64,000 nucleotides of DNA, from positions 3,348,001 through 3,412,000 of the forward strand of contig SMLU01000001.1 in NCBI GenBank assembly GCA_007859745.1, in the 5' to 3' direction. Numbering within the stretch: the stretch's first letter is position 1; every line of letters begins with the position of its first letter. Below are positions 50,026-58,135 of this stretch, piece by piece. This stretch comes from Phycisphaerae bacterium RAS1. GTDB taxonomy: Bacteria; Planctomycetota; Phycisphaerae; UBA1845; Fen-1342. Made by a program: the position numbers and the translations under genes. Under the pieces are notes generated by a model. It was not told where the DNA came from, ran no database searches, and saw only the letters and a program-made list of their open reading frames with translations.

Positions 50026-51465
50026 TCAATCGGCGTTCGTCGACGGCCGGGCGATCTGACGCTCCAGCTCGTCGAGCAGCTCCTTCAGGGGCAGGCTGTG
50101 TTCGCCCGACGCCGTCCTCCAGGCAACCGCGCCATTTGAACTGAGAATGGACTCCAAGCGGCGCTTGGCCATCAGCACCGTGGAGTGGTTCTTCTTACCC
50201 ATCATTCGGCCGATCTCGGGAAAGCTCATCTTCGTGTGGCGACGGACGAGCAGCATCGCCACCGATCGGGAAAGGCTGACCGCGCGATCGCGGGCGTCCG
50301 AGTGCATCTCCTCACGAGTTACGCCGAAACGGGCGGCGACCAGGCGCTCAATATCCGCCGCCTGCGGCGGACGCGTCGCCGTCAGGTACTCGCTCAGACA
50401 CGAACGCGCCAGGGCGACTGACACCGGCTCACGCGAGAGCCCCGAACAGGCCAGCAACTTGGACATGGCCCCTTCCAGCTCGCGCACGTTGCGGGTGATG
50501 TGCCGCGCCATGAAGTCAAGCACGTCGTCCGCCACGTCGCGGGCCGCCGACGCGGCGCGGCGGGCCAGGATTTCACGGCGGGTGGAAAAATCCGGAGCAT
50601 CCAGCCGGACAACGATGCCGGCGATCATGCGGTCGACCAGCGCCTCGGAGAACATCGACATCTCGCGCGGCGGCAGGTCGCTGGAAAAGACGACTGTCTT
50701 TCCGCCCGCCTCGATCGAATTAAAGGTGTGGAGGAATTCCTGCTGCGTGGCCTTCTTGCCGGCGAGGAAGTGAATGTCGTCGATCACCAGCAGATCGACC
50801 TTCCGGAACCGGGCACGGAACGCGTCGAGCGAGCCACCGCTGCCGCTCACCGCGTTGATGAACTGGTTGGTGAACTCTTCGCCGGAGATGTACCGCCAGG
50901 AGAGCAGCGGGTGCTGCTGGTTGACGGCGTTGCAGATCCCATGCAGCAGGTGGGTCTTGCCCAAGCCGCACCCGCCATAGATCACGAGCGGGCGCGCCGC
51001 CGATCGCGGATCGCGCGCGACGCCGCAGGCGGCGGCGTAAGCCAGCTCATTGCAGTCGCCCACCACGAAGTTGACCAGGTCCCCGCGAAGCACGTGCGCG
51101 GCGCCTTGATCGTGGCGTGGCGCAGCCCGGTCGTGTCGTGGCGCGGCGTCTCCGCGGACGGCGGCGGGCGCCGCGCAGGGCGGCGGCAGGCCATGGCCGG
51201 TGCGGGTGGGGAGCGAGGCGTCGACATCGATCTCGACCGAGGCTTCGGGACCGAGCAGGTCACGCGCCGCGTCGAGCAGGATCGAAAGGTAATTGGCGGA
51301 AATCCAGCGTCCCACGAAAGCGTTGGGGACCGCGATGTTCAGTCGGCTGCCGACGAGCGCGAACCGACTGGTTTCCTCGAACCAGGTTCGGTAACGGCTG
51401 ACGCCGATCTGATCGGAGACTTTTTTGCACAGGGTACAGAGCCTCTCCGTCACCGTCTGTGTCAC
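50026..51465 (-). CDS. dnaA: Chromosomal replication initiator protein DnaA
   Basis: A 479-residue AAA+ initiator that binds DnaA boxes at oriC and opens DNA. Domain I is the N-terminal SRYRTWFEETSRFALVGSRLNIAVPNAF. The linker (about 95-125) is a variable Pro/Arg/His stretch. Walker A is GGCGLGKTHLLHGI, Walker B LLVIDDIHFLAGK, sensor regions VVFSSDLPP and RMIAGIVVRLDAPDFSTR, and domain IV carries the DnaA signature GKKNHSTVLMAKRR. The length is slightly larger than E. coli (467). dnaN and recF are not adjacent; the neighbours are a GNAT gene and a protease. The leader between 51466 and the promoter is about 110 nt. Confidence 0.96.
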   Translation of the reverse strand: MTQTVTERLCTLCKKVSDQIGVSRYRTWFEETSRFALVGSRLNIAVPNAFVGRWISANYLSILLDAARDLLGPEASVEIDVDASLPTRTGHGLPPPCAAPAAVRGDAAPRHDRAAPRHDQGAAHVLRGDLVNFVVGDCNELAYAAACGVARDPRSAARPLVIYGGCGLGKTHLLHGICNAVNQQHPLLSWRYISGEEFTNQFINAVSGSGGSLDAFRARFRKVDLLVIDDIHFLAGKKATQQEFLHTFNSIEAGGKTVVFSSDLPPREMSMFSEALVDRMIAGIVVRLDAPDFSTRREILARRAASAARDVADDVLDFMARHITRNVRELEGAMSKLLACSGLSREPVSVALARSCLSEYLTATRPPQAADIERLVAARFGVTREEMHSDARDRAVSLSRSVAMLLVRRHTKMSFPEIGRMMGKKNHSTVLMAKRRLESILSSNGAVAWRTASGEHSLPLKELLDELERQIARPSTNAD

Positions 51466-51741
51466 GGTTTACGTCCTGTCGGGCAGTCGGCGCAAGAGCG
51501 CGCCCCAACCGCTGAACTGTCCGCTTCTGCTTATTAAGAATGACGCCGAAACTTGAACGAAAACTTGATGTTCAAGCGACCGGAATAGTAACACCGGCGC
51601 GGCGCGTTTGCAACGGCGCAGTTTTCAACAAAGCGTTGACACTCTCGTAACCTCGGACATGATGCGCCTTTGCTGCGCAGAAAAAAAATCTGACGCGAGA
51701 ATTATGAACAACGCGCGACAGCGTTACGCCGCGCCCCCCCG
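51466..51741. other. dnaA upstream region: leader, promoter and possible DnaA-binding sites
   Basis: 276 bp without a gene. It contains the dnaA promoter and an inverted repeat CTTGAAC (51552-51558) / GTTCAAG (51570-51576) in the leader. Two sequences resemble DnaA boxes (TTTTCAACA at 51622-51630 and TTATGAACA at 51702-51710, each 7 of 9 matches to TTATCCACA), near the A-rich run at 51681-51688. Autoregulation by DnaA or an origin is possible but weakly supported. Confidence 0.35.
51585..51613 (-). promoter_or_regulatory. dnaA promoter
   Basis: On the minus strand TTGCAA (51608-51613), a 17-nt spacer and TACTAT (51585-51590). The predicted start is at about 51578, with the CTTGAAC/GTTCAAG inverted repeat just inside the transcript. 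Confidence 0.65.
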
Positions 51742-52650
51742 TCAGGCCCAGCGATGGATGTACGCCAGCCGCCGACCGTACTCGCCCATCCCGAAGCGCG
51801 CGTAGAGCGCGCGGGCCGCGTCGTTACGCTCATCCACCACGAGCGTTAGCTGCTGCACACGCCGCTCGCGGCAAAGCTGCAGCGCGCGGCGCATCATCAG
51901 CGATCCCATCCCGCGCCGCCGAAACGCGCGCGGCACACCCGTGTACGCAACTTCCGCCGCGTCCGACGCCGGCAGCCGGGCCATTAGTAGAACACCGGCG
52001 TCCTGCCCGTCGCGCTGCGCGATCTGCCACAGCTCCGGGTCAAACACGCCGGCGCCGCGGTGCGCCGCGAGAACATCCTCCGCCGGTCGCAGGCCGGCCA
52101 GCTCGGGGCAGTCGCGGCTGTCGGCGTACGTGGCCAGCACCAGTCGCTCAAAACGCTCGCGCTGCGCGTCGCTGTAGGAAAGCCAGTGTGCATCCGCCGC
52201 CGGCGGCTCCACCCACGGATACGTGACGCCCCTTCGCAGGTAGAGCAGACCCGTAAGAAAAATAAACCCCGCGGCCTCGATGATCCGTCGCTGGTCAATC
52301 GCCGCCGGCTCGATCAGCGCCTGGGCGTAATACAACCCACGGTCACGCAGGCCCGCCAGCAGCTCCGCCACGCACGCGCGCTGGTCGCGCTCCTCCAGGC
52401 CGCCGCGCGACAGCGACGGCAGCATCACCACCGCCGTCCGCCCCGGCAACAGCAGCACGACGCAGACGGCCGAAAGCGCCGCGCCGCGCCGCAGCACCGC
52501 GGCCTCGCACCCGAGGCCGCACGCGGCGACATACTCGCGGAACGCGGCGACCTGCTTCGGACCGGCCAGCGCGGCGCTTCCCGGGTCGGCCAGCACGTGC
52601 GCCAGCGCGATCGCGATCTCTTCCGGTCTGAGCCGCTCAGCGTGTTGCAT
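51742..52650 (-). CDS. GNAT-family N-acetyltransferase
   Basis: A 302-residue protein with the GNAT fold in the last third. The acetyl-CoA loop is in VPRAFRRRGMGSLMMRRALQLC (R/Q-x-x-G-x-G/A type), preceded by EVAYTGV and followed by LTLVVDERNDAARALYARFGMGEYGR. The N-terminal part (residues 1-140) is another GNAT-like half, as in MshD-type tandem proteins. The start at 52650 (MQHAERLRPEEIAIAL) follows a GGGAG. A mycothiol role is not implied; the acceptor is unknown. It is transcribed in the same direction as dnaA, far upstream. Confidence 0.85.
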   Translation of the reverse strand: MQHAERLRPEEIAIALAHVLADPGSAALAGPKQVAAFREYVAACGLGCEAAVLRRGAALSAVCVVLLLPGRTAVVMLPSLSRGGLEERDQRACVAELLAGLRDRGLYYAQALIEPAAIDQRRIIEAAGFIFLTGLLYLRRGVTYPWVEPPAADAHWLSYSDAQRERFERLVLATYADSRDCPELAGLRPAEDVLAAHRGAGVFDPELWQIAQRDGQDAGVLLMARLPASDAAEVAYTGVPRAFRRRGMGSLMMRRALQLCRERRVQQLTLVVDERNDAARALYARFGMGEYGRRLAYIHRWA

Positions 52651-52760
52651 CACACTCCCGCTTCGAGTAAACATCGCCGGCGGCCCGTAGGTCAAACTCG
52701 ACGGCCGTAGAACATTGATTCGAAGTCAGGGCAGCGACGATTCTCCGGATTCGACGATCA

Positions 52761-53243
52761 GTGTGCAACTCGTCGCCGCGTCCGACCGCGTGGTGTTCGC
52801 GCGCCCGCGGGCTGATCCGTGCGTCCGCCGGGGTGACGTTGTGCATTCTCTTCGGCGCGGGCTGCGCACCGCGGATTCCCTGGAGATTCACCGACTACAA
52901 CGAAGCCCGCGAAACGGCCCAGCGCGAGAGCAAGCCGGTGTTCGTCTATTTCCGCAACTGGTACGCCGTCGAGTGCACGAAGTTTGAGGACGACGTGCTC
53001 AGCGCGCAAGCCGTGGTGGACGCCGTCTCGGGCATGATTTGCGTTCCGCTCGACCTCGACTGGGACAAACCGCTGGCGCGCGGGTGGGATATCGACTCGG
53101 CGCCGGCGGTGGTCATGACCGATCCCGCGGGCGTTCGGCTCGCCGGCCGCACGGGCGCGTGCAGCCTCGGCGAGCTGCTGGCCTTGATCCACGAGGCGCG
53201 CGAGCGTTTCTCAGCGTCCGCCTCTCAACCCACCTCGCGATGA
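52761..53243 (+). CDS. Thioredoxin-like lipoprotein lacking a CxxC motif
   Basis: A 160-residue protein from GTG 52761 with a signal-like ASAGVTLCILFGAGCAPR lipobox. The thioredoxin fold is suggested by DYNEARETAQRESKPVFVYFRNWYAVECTKFEDDVLSAQAVVDAVSGMICVPLDLDWDKPLARGWDIDSAPAVVMTDPAG (YFxxWxxxCxxFE region, cis-proline in SAPAVV). The active site is YAVEC instead of WCxxC, so there is only one cysteine. Its stop overlaps the next gene's ATG (ATGA at 53240), which suggests a joint function with the NHL protein. The redox role is doubtful. Confidence 0.75.
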   Translation: MCNSSPRPTAWCSRARGLIRASAGVTLCILFGAGCAPRIPWRFTDYNEARETAQRESKPVFVYFRNWYAVECTKFEDDVLSAQAVVDAVSGMICVPLDLDWDKPLARGWDIDSAPAVVMTDPAGVRLAGRTGACSLGELLALIHEARERFSASASQPTSR

Positions 53244-54334
53244 ACGCCCGCGCCTGCGGCTGGTCGCTCGTCCTGGCTGCCGCCGCGATGGGCGTGCCGG
53301 CGTGCGACCGCTCGGATGGCAAGCCGTCGCCGCCGCTGCGCAGCTTCGGGCGCACCGGGGCGGGCGCCGGTGAATTCGGTTACCCGCGGGCGGGGGCGTT
53401 CTTCGACCGCGAGCTCTACGTCGTCGACAAGACCGGACGCATCCAGGTTTTCTCGCCCGGCGGCGAGACGCTGCGATCCTGGCGCATGCCGGATACCAGC
53501 GCGGGGAAGCCGACCGGATTGTGCGTCGGGCCGGATGGCCGTGTGTTCGTGGCCGACACGCATTACGCGCGCGTGATGGTCTATGACCGCGAGGGCCGAT
53601 GGCTGCACGCGTTCGGGAGCTTTGGGACGGGGCCGGGACAGTTTCGCCTGCCGACGGATGTCGCGGTGGATGCGGCGGGGTTTATCTACGTCTCGGAGTA
53701 CGGCGGCAACGACCGCATCAGCAAGTTTTCGCCGGCGTTTGAATTTGCGGCGAGCTTCAGCGGGGCGGGTGAGGGCGGCGCAGCGGCGGGCAGGCCTGAC
53801 GCCGCGGCGAGCCCGTCCGACCCCGCGGCGAGCACGCCCGACGCCGCGGCGAGTACGCCTGGCGCAGCGGCGAGTACGCCCGGCGCAGCGGCGAATACGC
53901 CCGGCGCAGCGGCGAATACGCCCGGCGCAGCGCTGCCCTTCGACCGCCCGCAGTCGCTGCTCATCGATGCGGATGGAACGCTATGGGTCGCGGACGCCTG
54001 CAATCATCGCATCTGCCATCTGGACGCCGACGGCGCTTCGCTCCGCACGTTCGGCTCGGTCGGCGGCGCCCTCGGCGAGCTGCGTTTTCCCTACAGCATC
54101 GACCGGCTGAGCGACGGCTCGTTGATCGTGTGCGAATACGGCAATAACCGCGTGCAGCGCTTCTCGACCGACGGCCGCTCGCTGGGCGCCTGGGGCGTCG
54201 CCGGTCGCAAGCCGGGGGAGCTTGCGTACCCGTGGGCGGCGGTGGTCGGCGGCGACGATCTGATTTACGTCATTGACTCGGGCAACAACCGCGTGCAGGT
54301 GATCGACGGCCGAAGCGCGGGGACGTGGCGGTAG
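53240..54334 (+). CDS. NHL-repeat beta-propeller lipoprotein
   Basis: A 364-residue lipoprotein: signal ending GVPACDRS, then about six NHL blades (FGYPRAGAFFDRELYVVDKTGRIQVFSPGG, GLCVGPDGRVFVADTHYARVMVYDREG, FRLPTDVAVDAAGFIYVSEYGGNDRISKFSP, SLLIDADGTLWVADACNHRICHL, LRFPYSIDRLSDGSLIVCEYGNNRVQRFS, YPWAAVVGGDDLIYVIDSGNNRVQV). A linker of about 45 residues inside the propeller is made of tandem 7-residue units like STPGAAA (21-bp DNA repeats, 53823-53935). ATG overlaps the previous stop. NHL propellers bind proteins or sugars; the partner is likely the thioredoxin-like protein. Confidence 0.87.
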   Translation: MNARACGWSLVLAAAAMGVPACDRSDGKPSPPLRSFGRTGAGAGEFGYPRAGAFFDRELYVVDKTGRIQVFSPGGETLRSWRMPDTSAGKPTGLCVGPDGRVFVADTHYARVMVYDREGRWLHAFGSFGTGPGQFRLPTDVAVDAAGFIYVSEYGGNDRISKFSPAFEFAASFSGAGEGGAAAGRPDAAASPSDPAASTPDAAASTPGAAASTPGAAANTPGAAANTPGAALPFDRPQSLLIDADGTLWVADACNHRICHLDADGASLRTFGSVGGALGELRFPYSIDRLSDGSLIVCEYGNNRVQRFSTDGRSLGAWGVAGRKPGELAYPWAAVVGGDDLIYVIDSGNNRVQVIDGRSAGTWR

Positions 54335-54371
54335 CGAATGGCATCGGCGAATAGACGCGGTCCGAAAAGAA

Positions 54372-54398
54372 AAACGCCGGGCACCGTGCCCGGCGTTT
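54372..54398. terminator. Hairpin terminator shared by convergent genes
   Basis: AAACGCCGGGCA-CCG-TGCCCGGCGTTT, a perfect 12-bp stem with A/T ends on both sides. It lies between the NHL gene stop (54334) and the small gene stop (54446). Confidence 0.8.
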
Positions 54399-54445
54399 GC
54401 CATGGTCCGCCGGGTGCAAGGCCCCGGCCGCTCATTCAGAACCGG

Positions 54446-54778
54446 TTACCCCCAGAAGCTCTCGTCCGCGCCGAAGCCGGCGTCGAAGCCGGAGTCAAGC
54501 ATGTCCGCGTCGAACGACGGCTCGACGCTCTCGCTCAGCGGGCGGAGCGACTCTTCGCCGAAGATGCTGCTGGACGCGGCGGGCGAGAAGAGCGACTGGC
54601 CGGTCTGGGCCTGGTAGCCGAGCTCCATGCCGGTTGCGAAGAGCTGGGCGGCCTGGTCGCAGCCCATTCCGCTGCCGCCGCCCAGCCCGTTGCCGCCGCC
54701 CATCAGGCCAAGCTGGCAAACCGTCGCGCCCAGAGCCACCTTCGTCACGTTCCGCTTGATCGTCTTCAGCATCGCCAT
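54446..54778 (-). CDS. Small hypothetical protein with Gly-rich centre (110 aa)
   Basis: MAMLKTIKRNVTKVALGATVCQLGLMGGGNGLGGGSGMGCDQAAQLFATGMELGYQAQTGQ, ending in an acidic Ser/Phe/Asp-rich stretch and FGADESFWG. The start at 54778 follows CAGGAG at good spacing; ATG 54811 would add 11 residues. A basic start followed by VALGATVCQLGLMGGG suggests a short secretion or membrane signal. No family recognised. It is convergent with the NHL gene and divergent from ubiE. Confidence 0.5.
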   Translation of the reverse strand: MAMLKTIKRNVTKVALGATVCQLGLMGGGNGLGGGSGMGCDQAAQLFATGMELGYQAQTGQSLFSPAASSSIFGEESLRPLSESVEPSFDADMLDSGFDAGFGADESFWG

Positions 54779-54867
54779 CGCACGCTCCTGTCCTTGATTG
54801 CTCGGTTTCATGTTCAACACACCTACCCATAGCAGCCGCGGCCGCGACTCTGACAGAATCGAGGCGC

Positions 54868-54897
54868 TTGGGCGCGGGCGGCGGCCGTGCCTACACT
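54868..54897 (+). promoter_or_regulatory. ubiE promoter, leaderless arrangement
   Basis: TTGGGC (54868-54873), an 18-nt spacer and TACACT (54892-54897), then 7 nt to the ATG at 54905. No Shine-Dalgarno. Confidence 0.5.
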
Positions 54898-54904
54898 GCC
54901 CGGC

Positions 54905-55666
54905 ATGGTTCAGCCCGATTCGACGCCGGCCGGGTGGGACGCCCAGACGCTGCACCAGCCGCACGCGCGGGCCGACAAAGCCGCCCGCGTGCAGGCCATG
55001 TTCGACGCCATCGCGCCGACCTATGAGCGCGTGAACGCGGTGGCGACGTTTGGGCGCGATGCGGCCTGGCGCCGCAGGGCGGTCGCCGCGGTGCGGCCGG
55101 CGGCCGGCGAGGTGTTGCTCGACGTGTGCTGCGGAACCGGCGACATGATCCGCAGCTTTGCCCTGGCTCAGCCGGCCCTGCACGGCGCCATCGGAGTCGA
55201 TTTCGCCGCCAATATGCTGGCGGCGGGCCGGTATGACGGCTGCGCGGCGCGCGTGCAACTGATTCGCGGCGACGGCCTGCGGCTGCCGGTGCGCGACGCG
55301 GCCGTGGACCTTGTGAGCTGTGCCTTCGGCGTTCGGAATTTTCAGAATACGCGCGGCGGCGTGTTCGAGATGGCGCGCGTGCTGCGGCCCGGCGGGCGGG
55401 TGGTCATTCTCGAATTCGCGACGCCGGAGAATCGCCTGCTGCGCTGGGGCTACCGCCTGTACTGTGAGACGGTGTTGCCGAGGTTGGGCGGGCTGATCGC
55501 CCGCGATCGCGTGGGGGCGTACAAGTATCTGCCGCGGTCGATCGAGACGTTCGAAACGCCCTTGACGCTGATGCAGCACCTGCGCGACGCAGGGCTGGCG
55601 GAGGTTTCGTGCGTGCGGATGAATTTCGGCGGGGTGGCGCTGTACCGCGGCGTGCGACCGGCCTGA
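54905..55666 (+). CDS. ubiE: Demethylmenaquinone/ubiquinone methyltransferase
   Basis: A 253-residue SAM-dependent methyltransferase of the UbiE/MenG family, completing quinone synthesis. Markers are RVQAMFDAIAPTYERVNAVATFGRDAAWRRRAV (UbiE opening), the SAM loop LLDVCCGTGDM, GVDFAANMLAAG, LPVRDAAVDLVSCAFGVRNFQNTRGGVFEMARVLRPGGRVVILEFATPE and the end RSIETFETPLTLMQHLRDAGLAEVSCVRMNFGGVALYRG. In a planctomycete it would act on menaquinone. Start at 54905, GTG 54887 is an alternative. Confidence 0.93.
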   Translation: MVQPDSTPAGWDAQTLHQPHARADKAARVQAMFDAIAPTYERVNAVATFGRDAAWRRRAVAAVRPAAGEVLLDVCCGTGDMIRSFALAQPALHGAIGVDFAANMLAAGRYDGCAARVQLIRGDGLRLPVRDAAVDLVSCAFGVRNFQNTRGGVFEMARVLRPGGRVVILEFATPENRLLRWGYRLYCETVLPRLGGLIARDRVGAYKYLPRSIETFETPLTLMQHLRDAGLAEVSCVRMNFGGVALYRGVRPA

Positions 55667-55737
55667 TATACTCCGCGCATCGTGGCGCCGCGCGCGGCGG
55701 CGCCCCTCGCAGCTCGTGCAGGTCAAGGGAGCCGTTC

Positions 55738-56412
55738 ATGAATCGAGTCGTGTGGATCGGCGGGTTGATGCTGACGGTCCTGTCTTACGGCTGCGCGTCC
55801 CACGCGCCGCCGCGCTACTTCATGATCGACCATCGCCGCGTCCACGAGGTGATCACCGTGAAGGCGGCGGCGCCGAACGCGAAGTCGGCCGACGCCGGCG
55901 GATTCACGGCGGATGAGCGCGCGATGCTGCTTTCGATCGATGGCGAAATCCTGGAGACCAAGCCGGACGAGTATCGTGCGTTCGTCATCACGTTCGAGGA
56001 CGGTCCGTCGAACTACCGCTTCAGCTTCGTGCTCCTGGGGCCGGCGACCCGGGTGCAGGTGGGCGTGGACGCGGCGGACCTTTACGTCATGTCGGGGTTC
56101 ATCTACATCCGCGGGCACTGGGGCCGCGTGCGCGGCGAGCGCGTCTTCGCCGGGACGACCGGCAGCACGCTCATGATGCAGGTGGACACCTCGACGGCGG
56201 ACGCGGTGGACCGCGTGTTCTTTGAGGCGGGCGCGTCGGCGGGGATCGAGCGCATCAACAACGGTTATCGCGACTACTGGAGCGACAAGACCAAGTACAA
56301 AGAGATCACCCGCGACGACATCTACACCCGAACCAAACCCGGCACAACCGATCCGCTCGGCACGATGCTCTCGAACATGCGCAAAGCCGCGGTGGATTTT
56401 GATATCGACTAG
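55738..56412 (+). CDS. Hypothetical lipoprotein (224 aa)
   Basis: ATG 55738 behind CAAGGGAG; the signal MNRVVWIGGLMLTVLSYGC has a lipobox LSYGC. The mature protein is soluble and mixed alpha/beta (RYFMIDHRRVHEVITVKAAAP, MLLSIDGEILETKPDEYRAFVITFEDGPSNYRFSFVLLG, GFIYIRGHWGRVRGERVFAGTT). The end is DPLGTMLSNMRKAAVDFDID. No recognisable family. It is the only gene in its direction between ubiE and the DUF2723 gene; TATACT at 55672-55677 may be its -10. Confidence 0.6.
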   Translation: MNRVVWIGGLMLTVLSYGCASHAPPRYFMIDHRRVHEVITVKAAAPNAKSADAGGFTADERAMLLSIDGEILETKPDEYRAFVITFEDGPSNYRFSFVLLGPATRVQVGVDAADLYVMSGFIYIRGHWGRVRGERVFAGTTGSTLMMQVDTSTADAVDRVFFEAGASAGIERINNGYRDYWSDKTKYKEITRDDIYTRTKPGTTDPLGTMLSNMRKAAVDFDID

Positions 56413-56439
56413 CACGTGGTCACGGCCTTATGTTCGGGG

Positions 56440-56487
56440 AGCATCGGCGACTCGCCGGTGCGCACCGGCGGGACGCCGATGCTCCCC
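56440..56487. repeat. Family F palindrome
   Basis: GGGGAGCATCGGCGACTCGC to GGCGGGACGCCGATGCTCCCC, between the lipoprotein and the DUF2723 gene. Half copies are at about 23800-23827 and 62378-62404. Confidence 0.8.
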
Positions 56488-56514
56488 GTGGAAAGGCGAG
56501 AGCACGATGCACTA

Positions 56515-58050
56515 CTAGAACTCCATGCCTTCGAGCAGATACACATCCTCGCCAGCCACGCGCCCGAATCGGGCATTCTCCAATCCCGACGCCGGATTGT
56601 CCCGGTCCCCCGGAACGAGCACCACCGCGCGGCCGGCTGCAAACGCCTCCGCCACTTGCTGGCGCCGCCGCGCGATGCGCTGGCGATCGTCGTCCGGAAG
56701 GAAGGGCTCGATCGTGACCGTCGCCGGGGCGCGGCCGACAAACTGCTCATAAAGCACGCCGAAGGTGATGGACGTGTCGCCCACCAGCACCAGTCCGTCG
56801 CGGCCCGCCAGGCGGTAAATGACGCGGTTCAGGTCGGTCACGTGCGTCTTGTCGAATCCCCAGGGCAGGAAGAGCGCCCGGTAGCCGTCGCGATAGGGCT
56901 TGTTTCCGACCATGCCGGCGAAATAGCCGCGCGCCTTGCACACCTGGCACGCCGCCAGGTAAACGGCCGGCGTCCAGAGGGCGGTAATCGCCGCCGCGAC
57001 CACGATCGGCCGCCGCCACGCCCCGGCCCGCGCCAGCACAAACGCCAGTCCGCTGCCGCCCAGCACGGCGAGCGCCACGTAGGCGGGAAAGAGGAACGAG
57101 TATTGGTCAATCACGGAATAGCGCGTTGCGAAGAGAAGGAAGATCACAAGCTGCGCGGCGAGCACGCGACAAAGCACGCGCGGAATCGCGTTGCCGGTGA
57201 CCAGACCGAGCAACGCCGCCGGAACGGTCAGGCCGGGAAAGTTGTACGCCACAAACCCGGCGATGAAGAGCAGCATGCGCGGACTCACGCGCGTGTTCAG
57301 CACCTCGCGCTGAAAGTCGCCGAATAGCGCCGAGTGCACGGCGGCCGCGATGCTTCCGGTGCGCTGGGCCATCTCGGCGATCATCAGCGAATAGGGGAGT
57401 GTGCCCGCGATCCACGCCAGCACCGCCAGGCCCGCCGCGGCGAGGCCGAGCTTGCGCGTGAGCAGCGCCCAGAGGAAGACCGTGACGTAGACCGGCGTGA
57501 CCAGCCCGGCGATCAGGTGGTTGGCGACGCCCAGCCCGTTCAGTCCCGCCAGCAGCAGCAGCCAGCCGCTGCGTCCGCCGCGCAGGAATGCGAGCAGGCA
57601 CAGCCACTCGCTCGTCAGCAGGAGCATGACGATGCCGTATGCCTCGGTGTGCGTCGCGTGCGACCAGAAGGTGTGCGACATCATCAGGGCCGCCGCGCAT
57701 GGCAGCGCCGCGGCGAGCTGACGCGTCAGCAGCGCGATCAGCAGGGCGACATTGGCGACCACCGCGGCCGCGGGGATGCTGCTGACCAGCGTGATTGAAT
57801 ACGCCGGTTCAAACGGAAGCAGCAGGTAAGCCCAGCGCCCCAGGTAGAAATGAACCGGGTGCGTCAACACCAGTCCGCGCGGGTGGCTGACGTCGCCGGC
57901 GATCATGCGGCACTGATGCTGACCGGCGTCCTGCCACTGCGGACCGCGATCGGCGGTCGCGGCGTAGAGGACGCCGGCGGTCAGGAACGCGCCGATCCAG
58001 AGTGTCAGGGAGGCGCGCCGCGAGAGGCCTGCCGGTGTCGGAGGAGTCAT
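56515..58050 (-). CDS. DUF2723-family integral membrane protein
   Basis: A 511-residue polytopic protein with the DUF2723 pattern: LTLWIGAFLTAGVLYAATADRGPQWQDAGQHQCR, then THPVHFYLGRWAYLLLPFEPAYSITLVSS, HTFWSHATHTEAYGIVMLLLTSEWLCLLAFL, ANHLIAGLVTPVYVTVFLWALL and the C-terminal soluble part with RVIYRLAGRDGLVLVGDTSITFGVLYEQF. About ten helices. Relatives are like the PMT/GT39 group of O-glycosyltransferases; catalytic activity is unproven. The start at 58050 follows an indistinct signal. Confidence 0.85.
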   Translation of the reverse strand: MTPPTPAGLSRRASLTLWIGAFLTAGVLYAATADRGPQWQDAGQHQCRMIAGDVSHPRGLVLTHPVHFYLGRWAYLLLPFEPAYSITLVSSIPAAAVVANVALLIALLTRQLAAALPCAAALMMSHTFWSHATHTEAYGIVMLLLTSEWLCLLAFLRGGRSGWLLLLAGLNGLGVANHLIAGLVTPVYVTVFLWALLTRKLGLAAAGLAVLAWIAGTLPYSLMIAEMAQRTGSIAAAVHSALFGDFQREVLNTRVSPRMLLFIAGFVAYNFPGLTVPAALLGLVTGNAIPRVLCRVLAAQLVIFLLFATRYSVIDQYSFLFPAYVALAVLGGSGLAFVLARAGAWRRPIVVAAAITALWTPAVYLAACQVCKARGYFAGMVGNKPYRDGYRALFLPWGFDKTHVTDLNRVIYRLAGRDGLVLVGDTSITFGVLYEQFVGRAPATVTIEPFLPDDDRQRIARRRQQVAEAFAAGRAVVLVPGDRDNPASGLENARFGRVAGEDVYLLEGMEF

Positions 58051-58082
58051 CGTCGGGCGATTGTACCGCTTGAAACTGCCTG

Positions 58083-58135
58083 AACACCGCTTGCTTACGC
58101 GCGGCTCGGAGCTCTTTTCGAGCCGCGACCGTAAG
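58083..58135. repeat. Family A palindrome remnants, left flank of the IS1182 element
   Basis: A right arm (AACACCGCTTGCTTACGCGC plus GGCTCGGA, 58083-58110), then a left arm fragment CGAGCCGCGACCGTAAG (58119-58135). The left arm is cut directly by the insertion element; its other half continues at 59629. Confidence 0.85.

Noticed and set aside
51636-51664. Plus-strand promoter at TTGACA 51636
   Set aside because: The sequence 17 nt downstream does not resemble a -10 box, and no plus-strand gene follows.
54812-55726. Extension of the small minus-strand gene to a 426-codon frame
   Set aside because: The extra codons are antisense to ubiE. The Shine-Dalgarno at 54785-54789 fixes the short start.
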